From positions 7,352,889 to 7,416,888 of the forward strand of contig OZ025277.1 of NCBI GenBank assembly GCA_964019165.1: a stretch of 64,000 bases of DNA, written 5' to 3'. This document shows, piece by piece, positions 58,060-64,000 of the stretch (position 1 is its first letter; the number at the start of each line of letters is the position of its first letter). The position numbers and the translations under genes were made by a program. The notes beneath the pieces were generated by a model that saw only the letters and a program-made list of their open reading frames with translations, ran no database searches and had not been told where the DNA came from. The stretch comes from Mastigias papua. Taxonomy: Eukaryota > Cnidaria > Scyphozoa > Rhizostomeae > Mastigiidae.

Positions 58060-58572
58060 GCTTCTTGTAATGGGTGGAGGCAAGGGCAGAATTATATAGA
58101 TATAAATATATGTGGGCCAGCGAATTGTGGCAAAACATGTATATTAGATCCCCTTCACATCATTTATAAGTCCTTTTGTTCTCCGGCCACATTTTCCTAT
58201 GCTTGGCTGGGATTAGAAGAAAAAGAAATCATTTTCCTGAATGATTTCAGGTACTTTTCGATAATTATACCAAAGAGTGATATGTTGTTATTATTGGAAG
58301 GCCACGTTGTCCATTTCGCAGCTCCCAAAACATCTTACAGCGAGGCTATCTTGTTCCAGAAAGACACTCCAATTTTTGCGACAGCCAAAGCACCCATTAC
58401 TTTCGTAAAGAATGGTCTCCTAGACGAGCGCGAGACTGAAATGATGACTGTACGATGGCGTATTTTTACATTCCGCAATCAAATACGTCTGGATAAACGA
58501 AAAGTTGTTCCCATTTGTGGACATTGCTTTGCAAGCCTTTTGTTATCTTACACAGTGTGTTGCTGTTGCTGA
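58060..58572 (+). CDS. SF3-helicase-like P-loop NTPase fragment
   Basis: An open frame of 170 codons follows a TAA at 58057-58059. It contains, in order, a Walker A loop GPANCGKT (58114-58137), SPATFSYAWLGLEEK, a Walker B-like EIIFLNDFR (about 58227), GHVVHFAAPKTSYSEAILFQ, a sensor-1-like DTPIFATAKAP and DERETEMMTVRWRIFTFRNQ, then PICGHCFASL. This layout (GPxxxGKT, hydrophobic run with DF, then DTPIFAT...DxRExEMMxxRW) is that of superfamily-3-type helicases of small DNA replicons such as parvovirus-like elements. Similar domains recur in invertebrate genomes. The frame lacks a credible N-terminus and start, so it is probably the C-terminal core of a larger protein. It lies on the strand opposite to the host gypsy element. 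Replicon or mobile-element origin is inferred. Confidence 0.6.
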   Translation, partial: ASCNGWRQGQNYIDINICGPANCGKTCILDPLHIIYKSFCSPATFSYAWLGLEEKEIIFLNDFRYFSIIIPKSDMLLLLEGHVVHFAAPKTSYSEAILFQKDTPIFATAKAPITFVKNGLLDERETEMMTVRWRIFTFRNQIRLDKRKVVPICGHCFASLLLSYTVCCCC

Positions 58573-58595
58573 TGCTTCCTCGTTTGTTCTAAATT

Positions 58596-58860
58596 TAGCC
58601 ACGGTCTACGAAATTTATCCACGGTCCACGGTACGAAAAGTACAGAAAACATCTGTTGTTTCCAATATTGTCATTTAATAACATACTTGTCAAACGTGCA
58701 CTGATGTAGGTAGCACAAGAAATGAACTTTTTCAGGCCATATGTGTAGTAATAGGATGATAGACCCGAAAGTGTCACGGTCTACGGCAAATTTGTATATG
58801 AATTACATCATCAGATATATCATTCTTGAAAAAAGCGTAGACCGTGCCTTTCTTCCTGAA
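58596..58860. repeat. Cluster of CACGGTCTACG repeats
   Basis: CACGGTCTACG occurs at about 58602 and 58775 on the plus strand, with a variant CACGGTCCACGG near 58621, and inverted (GCGTAGACCGTGCC) at about 58838. Spacing and partial inversion suggest the end of a small TIR element. Confidence 0.5.
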
Positions 58861-59266
58861 ATATGTAACTTCTGATGCATTTTACGCCGCCACAATTCAC
58901 CGCAAGATACTGTATCGTCATGCAGGTCTATTTGGTAGTTTTGAACGAGATTGATGCAAACAGTCATCTTTTATTAGAGTAAACATTCTCATTTTGCCAT
59001 CATAGATCGTTGCAGAAATCGATATCCATCACGCTCCTGTCATCATTACCATGCATGGATAAATATATCAATTGGCGATTTAAGCTCGTAGATATTATTA
59101 CATCTGTAGATAGATGAATTGAATAGGTGCAGTGTTATGGATCTATTGACACGCAATAACGTCCTGCTTAGAGTAAAAGATATTCGCTCAATAAATATAG
59201 ATGTTTGTCTTCACAGATTGATTATATACTGACAGTTGAAAACATAAAATGGTATAACTACAATTA

Positions 59267-60362
59267 TCAATATTTTATACGATAACCCTTATTTCGTGAC
59301 AGTATTTTTAGCCTATTAGGTAGCGAGGCAATTGTTTTATCAATGGTAAATACATTACAGTTTTTCAAATGTTTAACAACTCCCTCTTTAAACTGAAGAA
59401 ACGACTCTTTTGAAATCTTCTGTTCCATGGCCTCCTTTTTCAATGCCACTTTTACGTTGTGAAACACATTTTCGATGGGATTAATGTCTGGTGATCTAGG
59501 TGGAATATTAAGAAACTGTAAGCCGCATTCTTCTATAGCATCAAGTGCCACTTTACTTGTCTGGCAAGGATCGTTGTCCATTACGAAGATCAACTCCTCT
59601 CTTCCTTTCATCTCTGCCAATTGCAGTAGCCTGCTATGCAGCGTGTTTTGTACAAATTTTGCAAAATAATGTCCCTGCATTTTTGCGTACTCTTCCAGTA
59701 AAACAACGCCACTTCCACTGCTTATGCCAACTAGAAAATGGATCCTTCTCCCACTAGCCAGATTGTTTGTTCCTTTCGCTGTCACCCTAAGTCCTTCATG
59801 TTTTCTTCTATACACCTTCCCCTGCGCTGAAATAGCTTCTTTGTACGGGTTACTCTTGTAAACAAATGAAACACCATCTAAATACAGCAAGACCTTATCA
59901 CTCCAAAATCTGGTATCATATCTGTTCAACGCATCTCTCGCAAATTTAACGCGTTTTTTCCTGTCCTCTACAGACAAGACGCCCTTTCTTATTGCCGTTA
60001 ATCTATAATAATTCGCTTCGTTCAAGGCACGTATTAAAGTTCTGCGGCTGACGTGGGTCATTCCCGCTTCCCTACCAACCTCTAGCACTGTCACATTCGG
60101 GTTTTCCTCTCTCATTGCCAAAAACTTTCGTAGAAATCGTTTCTTATCTCTGTCCATAGAGATGCGTGGTCTACCAGGTTTTAGTGTCTTCATGTTATTT
60201 TCTCCTTTATCCTTTGCCATTATGCCCTCTCTGCATATTCTCAGGACAGATGATGCGGAAACTTGGCAGCGCCGGCTTATTTGTCTTAACTATAGTCCTC
60301 CCTCCATTCTCAATAAATGGATATACGCTCTTGTTTTGTCGGCTATTTTCCTTCTGAATACC
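59267..60362 (-). pseudogene. Tc1/mariner-type transposase, one amber stop
   Basis: The main frame (59267-60220) has a second HTH region (KPGRPRISMDRDKKRFLRKF; VSRRTLIRALNEA) and the catalytic triad VLLYLDGVSF, FVMDNDPCQTS and RSPDINPIENVF, with 34 residues between the second Asp and the Glu (DD34E). The same frame extends upstream through a first HTH (LRQISRRCQVSASSVLRICR) and a TAG at 60290-60292 to a start near 60362 (MVFRRKIADKTRAY). Full length would be about 363 residues, normal for the family. With only that stop it is a recent or barely decayed copy. It should cut and paste DNA at TA sites. Its terminal inverted repeats were not identified. Confidence 0.9.
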
Positions 60363-60493
60363 ATACTTGTTGATGAACAGAGCAGATAAAACACTGTATA
60401 GGTACGCTTATATTTCAAAATATACAGATATATATATACAGAACTGTGAACAATGGGGGATCGACAACCACATGATAAGATAATTTCATTGTG

Positions 60494-60562
60494 GTTCAGC
60501 GCCAAAAGTTTTCGCCCTTACAGTTTGGGCACCAAAAGTTTGCCCTTACATTTTGGGTGCCA
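60494..60562. repeat. Two-unit tandem repeat upstream of the transposase
   Basis: GGCACCAAAAGTTTGCCCTT recurs as GCGCCAAAAGTTTTCGCCCT, a period of about 30 bp. It may be part of the transposon's subterminal region. Confidence 0.5.
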
Positions 60563-61281
60563 AGAACAGATTTCGTTTATATCACGTGGTTTTCGATCCT
60601 TATTTTTCTTGTTTAAATGTATTACAGATGTAGCCGCGCAGTTATGCTGGAAGACGTTCTCATGCCGCCAGCCTTACTACAAATATACAGATATGTTTTT
60701 ACTACAGGTTTCAGTGTAAACAGTTACTTGGTATTGCAATTTCCATGAAATGACATGAGTACTACGCGCTCCATACACAAACAGTTACATTCCTTTATCC
60801 TGTTTGGCATATATTGTAGAATACCTTTATTGCTGTAAACATTTTATTATATTTAAAATAAATTGACGTTTGCTATATTATAAACTTGTTCATTATTTGC
60901 GTCAAAGCGATGAAGTTAAGAGGATGAGAATATGCAGCCTCGGTGTCATTGACATTTGATGCTTATTTAAATACCCCAGTTCCATGGGAAACCGAAGTCA
61001 TCAGGGAAACCCGTCGCCCCCCCCATTGTTTCTGCATGGAAATAGGTTATTTATCTAAACAACCAATAACTATAAAGTACCTTCCCAGTGTATTCAGACA
61101 TGAAAGCAACATTTGTTTATAGAGAGATAATATAGAATATTAGAGTTGAACTAAATATGACGTCACCGATTCGTTATACAGCTTTAATTTTCGTTCCCTT
61201 GAATTCGCGACCCCCAATTACCCCAGGATAGCCATCTGTGATATTTCAATATCAGTCACGTTTAAAGAAACGAAAAAGATA
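60563..61281. other. Interior of the 12.1-kb element, no recognised gene
   Basis: AT-rich, only short chance frames. A run of eight C at 61018-61025 is the only notable feature. Confidence 0.4.
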
Positions 61282-61559
61282 ATGGCCGCCAAAACTCTTG
61301 GAACACTATGCTTCTTATCTCTATACGCTATCTCCCCTCCCCCCCCCCCTATACAATGTTGTAATATGGCTGGGAAATGAAGAAAAATTGAGATCTAAGT
61401 TGACCAAGTACACCAAACATCCTGGGACATATTCCTCCGTCTTCTCAACATTGTTTCAGGGGGGAAGGGGGGTTGTTTGTGTGAAATACGACAATGAAGC
61501 GTGAAATATCTATTTCCTGGCAATTCCACGCTACTGTTCCAACTACTTTTGGCGGCCAT
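61282..61559 (+). mobile_element. MITE, copy 2 of 2
   Basis: Ends ATGGCCGCCAAAACTCTTGG and (opposite strand) ATGGCCGCCAAAAGTAGTTG. Direct repeat of 57363-57636, so the two copies bracket the SF3-like frame and the mariner transposase. Confidence 0.75.
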
Positions 61560-61724
61560 TGCAGGAGAAGACAAAGGAAGATTGATCAATCATTACGAAG
61601 GTACACAGGGATACAATGTTAGATGTGTGTATAGAAAGAACGAATTGATCCACACTGTTCCGAAAATCCTGACAACTTATTCCAGTTTGAGAAAAAATGA
61701 CTGCCTTCCGTAAGGTACGGAAGG

Positions 61725-62203
61725 CACATTGGATCCGCCTCTGCTTCATCCTTTGTTCCTTGTATAATATGCTCTAGTATGCGGTCATTTATATCGTCAA
61801 ATTGACAATGCTCTGCCTTTTCCCTCAGTCTTGCCAAATAGCTCGCTATGGACTCTCCTGCCTGTATCTTCTCTTGGTTGAATTGATATCTTGCATGTTG
61901 CTTGTTCTTTTTGGGGATGAAATGAGCATTTAATTTACGAACAGCTTGCTTGAAGTCTGTATCATTTTCTTCTGCAGCAGGCGTTGGTAAATGTTTTACT
62001 AACCTCCGTATGTCTTTGCCCCCATATGTCCGTAAGCATATCAATTTGTCTCCATCATCTTCCACCTATTGCAATTGTAATTCCTCATCAAAAATTTCCA
62101 ACCATTCCTCCCAATCAGTACCAATATTCAACTTATTTTCTGGTAAAACGAAGGGGTCAAGATGCAACTGAATCCCTGATAGTACGTACTTAACCTCAGC
62201 CAT
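61725..62203 (-). pseudogene. Gypsy Gag of the 12.1-kb element
   Basis: Starts at 62203 with MAEVKYVLSGIQLHLDPFVL, then GTDWEEWLEIFDEELQLQ, a TAG near 62067, and continues in the same frame with DKLICLRTYGGKDIRRLVKH, KKNKQHARYQFNQEKIQAGE and SIASYLARLREKAEHCQF, ending at ILEHIIQGTKD. This is the capsid region of K02A2.6-type gypsy Gags. The zinc knuckle is missing. The frame then runs into a small hairpin (TGCCTTCCGTA-AGG-TACGGAAGGCA) at 61701-61725 and non-gag sequence. Confidence 0.82.
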
Positions 62204-62332
62204 CGCTGCAGGCGCTTGAACTAACTCATGATCGTCTAGCATACTGTCAGTAATCGCAATAGTGATTAGTCAGTAGTGATAGTCCCTGTGGTGGAAGGCA
62301 GCAATGAAATCGCGCAAGATGTGCCTAAGTTT

Positions 62333-62344
62333 TCCTCGTCGCCA
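62333..62344 (-). promoter_or_regulatory. Primer-binding site (tRNA-Ser-like)
   Basis: On the minus strand TGGCGACGAGGA starts one base after the 5' LTR end (ATAACA, then A). It is complementary to a tRNA 3' end of the ...GTCGCCA type as in tRNA-Ser. Confidence 0.6.
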
Positions 62345-62345
62345 T

Positions 62346-62434
62346 TGTTATAACTCCTAATCTACAAGCATGTTCAAGTTACTATGGCAACTATGTAACA
62401 TAATGTCCTATAGATGCATAACTATATACCTACA
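62346..62434 (-). repeat. 5' LTR of the 12.1-kb gypsy element
   Basis: 89 bp; one difference (T for C) from 50354-50442. Followed by the CTTAC duplication. Confidence 0.88.
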
Positions 62435-62787
62435 CTTACCAGGTAATTCTGTATCTGCAGGCAATTCTGTATCAGCTGCAGAGAATTCTGTGCCATTTAG
62501 GAGCAGTCTTTATGGACGATTTCCCTAGATATTTGATGCCAATGATTATGTAAACCTTCAACTTCTCACTAAGTAAATACAACCAAATTGAGCGTTTTCA
62601 ATTGTTATATTTGGCTAACCACTTATCAGACAAAGACTGAACCCAGAGTTTCTTTCAAAATTTTGTCATTTTATATACTAATGATTGTGGGCAACTGGTG
62701 TTAAATTCTAGTGGAGTCTATTACTTCACAGTTTCTCAATCTTCTGTGAAATACTATCATATTACATTAATATTTTCTTACTTCAAG

Positions 62788-63011
62788 ATGCATATTTTGC
62801 TGAGAGGGTCTTTCCTTTGAGAGAGAAAAAAGCACCTGCTTATTCCTTTGGTTCAAGAACAAGATATCACCAAAAAGATAGCCATCCAGCCCCTAACCAA
62901 TACTCATTGCCAAATTTAACATCATCAAAAGTACCTCATAAAGCAACCATGCCGAGTTATTCTATGACTGGCCGATCAAAGATTGGTGGATTTCATGAAG
63001 ATCTTCAGAAG
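62788..63011 (+). CDS. ODF3/CIMAP-family flagellar protein, second coding exon
   Basis: Acceptor TTTTCTTACTTCAAG|ATGCAT. With the last base of exon 1 the frame reads DAYFAERVFPLREKKAPAYS, then FGSRTRYHQKDSHPAPNQYS, LPNLTSSKVPHKA and MPSYSMTGRSKIGGFHEDLQ, ending K|GTGATT in phase 0. It holds two more STPGR-type repeats (APAYSFGSR...PAPNQYSLP and PSYSMTGR), continuing the pattern of exon 1. Further exons must lie to the right of the window, since the family usually ends with more PGP repeats. Do not start translation at the internal ATG. Confidence 0.88.
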
Positions 63012-64000
63012 GTGATTGGTTTTTCAAGAATAATTTTTTTTGCCTTAACTCTTGTCAGAAATTTTGGAAAGACACTCCAGAAAGCCAACCTATCACATCC
63101 TTCAATAGTCCCATTCCAATCATTTTTCATTTAATTTCCATGAATTCTTGAAGTGGTCACTAGACTCCTGGGTTGGTATGTTTTTGAACTGAACCTACTA
63201 TGTTATGCGCTAAGGTTTTATTTCTCAAATGAAAGCTGTAAGTCTTCAAATGTATCATCTCTAGCTTTGTTCAGGTTTCAAAATGTGTATGGAAGCCCAG
63301 AAAACCAGGAAAATTAGCCATATTTAGGAAATGTCAGTGGAAACCAGGGATGGTCTGAGAATTGTCTTCAATATTGATGGAAATATTATAAACAACAAGG
63401 GATTTACCAAAGGGACTGTTCCATTTGTTGTTAACACCATAAATTCTCTATTATGCCCCTGGAGGCTTATCGTTTTCACATACTGTAGAGAGGGAGCTGA
63501 TTGGAGAGGGGGGGGGGGCTTAATTGAGAGGGGGAGTAAAAATTTTTTAAATAAGAACAGAGTTTCTATTTTGATATAATGGGTATATTCTGGGAATCTT
63601 AACTAATAACTTGTTATTTCCATTAGTTATTATCATTTCTGTTTTGCAGCAGAGTTTGAGCTTGATTTTGATTACGTCTGCTCTAGTACTAATGAAAATC
63701 ATTTATATCACAAAGGCTATGCTCATTATGAACGTAACTCATGTTTGACATTATTCAGATTTTGAGGGAGGGGGGATTTATAGAGATGGAAGCATAATGA
63801 ATTTTTCCTTATGAAAAGGGGGAGTTTATTGGAGAGGTGGGTTCAATTGAGAAGGTGCTTAGAAGAGAAATTATGTAAGTGTGACCTCTATGAGTTTGCA
63901 CTGGACCTGTCCTGGAATGATTTCTGCACAAATACATGTTACTTTTGCTTGCCATCCGTCTTTTTACTTATTAGTGTTCGACACTCTTTTAGCTATTTTT
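63012..64000 (+). other. Start of intron 2 of the ODF3/CIMAP gene
   Basis: Donor GTGATTGG. No coding motif. Positions 63490-63545 and 63765-63870 hold G-rich phrases with (T)TTAATTGAGAGGGGG/CAATTGAGAAGG units, a degenerate repeat also seen on the other strand near 9730-9805. Confidence 0.6.

Larger units (their letters stand above)
50354..62434 (-). mobile_element. 12.1-kb gypsy-type element with very short LTRs and foreign interior
   Basis: Two 89-bp LTRs (50354-50442 and 62346-62434) differ at one position. They are flanked by a 5-bp duplication CTTAC (50349-50353 and 62435-62439). Inside, in order on the minus strand: primer-binding site, gag, then about 10 kb without RT or RNase H, then integrase and a polypurine tract. 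The interior carries a LINE tail, minisatellites, twin MITEs, a mariner transposase and an SF3-helicase-like frame. Young-looking LTRs around an old, composite interior suggest either rapid accumulation or mobilisation of the whole as a non-autonomous carrier. Confidence 0.88.
42939..62787 (+). other. Intron 1 of the ODF3/CIMAP gene, 19.8 kb
   Basis: Donor GTATGG at 42939, acceptor TTTTCTTACTTCAAG at 62787. The phases agree: exon 1 ends with one base and exon 2 starts with two, forming a Asp codon. Three transposon blocks (42991-44333, 46090-50042, 50354-62434) make up about 17.4 kb of it, so the intron before these insertions would have been about 2.5 kb. Confidence 0.8.

Overview
This is a eukaryotic, almost certainly metazoan, nuclear genome window. 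The evidence is spliced exons of a sperm-flagellar/ciliary protein of the ODF3/CIMAP (STPGR-repeat) family, interstitial TTAGGG-like repeats, and a dense load of animal-type transposable elements (CR1-like LINEs with 2A, PHD and esterase modules, Ty3/gypsy, Ty1/copia, hAT, Tc1/mariner, pogo- and piggyBac-like MITEs). The element mix suggests a marine invertebrate, perhaps a cnidarian, but the sequence does not prove this. Coding sequence apart from ODF3/CIMAP is mostly transposon-derived, and most of it is broken.

Layout. 1-7.4 kb: remnants on the minus strand (two copia gags, a gypsy-like gag-protease, and a LINE with an ORF1-like coiled-coil protein and a perfect 2A peptide motif). One copia gag is split by a 722-bp TIR element. 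7.5-13.2 kb: non-coding DNA, a piggyBac-type MITE with TTAA duplications, another TIR element with a pogo-like MITE inside it, and degenerate tandem repeats. 13.4-15.8 kb: a plus-strand LINE interrupted by a probable Penelope-like fragment. 18.5-23 kb: an RTE-type LINE that runs into half of a fold-back element; a complete 600-bp palindromic copy lies just downstream.

25.2-39.7 kb is a nested stack. A CR1-like LINE with an SGNH-esterase domain (minus) contains a TA-flanked MITE. It also contains a second LINE (APE endonuclease, RT, four C-terminal zinc fingers) bounded by a 13-bp target duplication. That LINE is in turn split by a hAT-type element (8-bp duplication, in the endonuclease) and by a young 5.2-kb gypsy element with identical 143-bp LTRs (4-bp duplication, exactly in the FADD catalytic motif). 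Removing each insertion in thought restores the host reading frame at each junction.

42.4-63 kb: two exons of the ODF3/CIMAP gene on the plus strand, preceded by a forkhead/RFX-like ciliary promoter motif and separated by a 19.8-kb intron. About 17.4 kb of that intron is three transposon blocks: (i) a fold-back element with telomere-like arms, split by a LINE tail; (ii) a second copy of the TA-flanked MITE, split by a near-intact CR1-like LINE carrying a 2A-like motif and a PHD finger; (iii) a 12.1-kb gypsy-type element with 89-bp LTRs that keeps gag and integrase but has lost the middle of pol. Block iii carries about 10 kb of other DNA: a LINE tail, minisatellites, twin MITEs, a mariner transposase, and an open 170-codon frame with a P-loop/superfamily-3-helicase-like core.

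The genes do not form a pathway. The window reads as one ciliary host gene plus a layered record of insertions whose relative ages can be ordered from the nesting.
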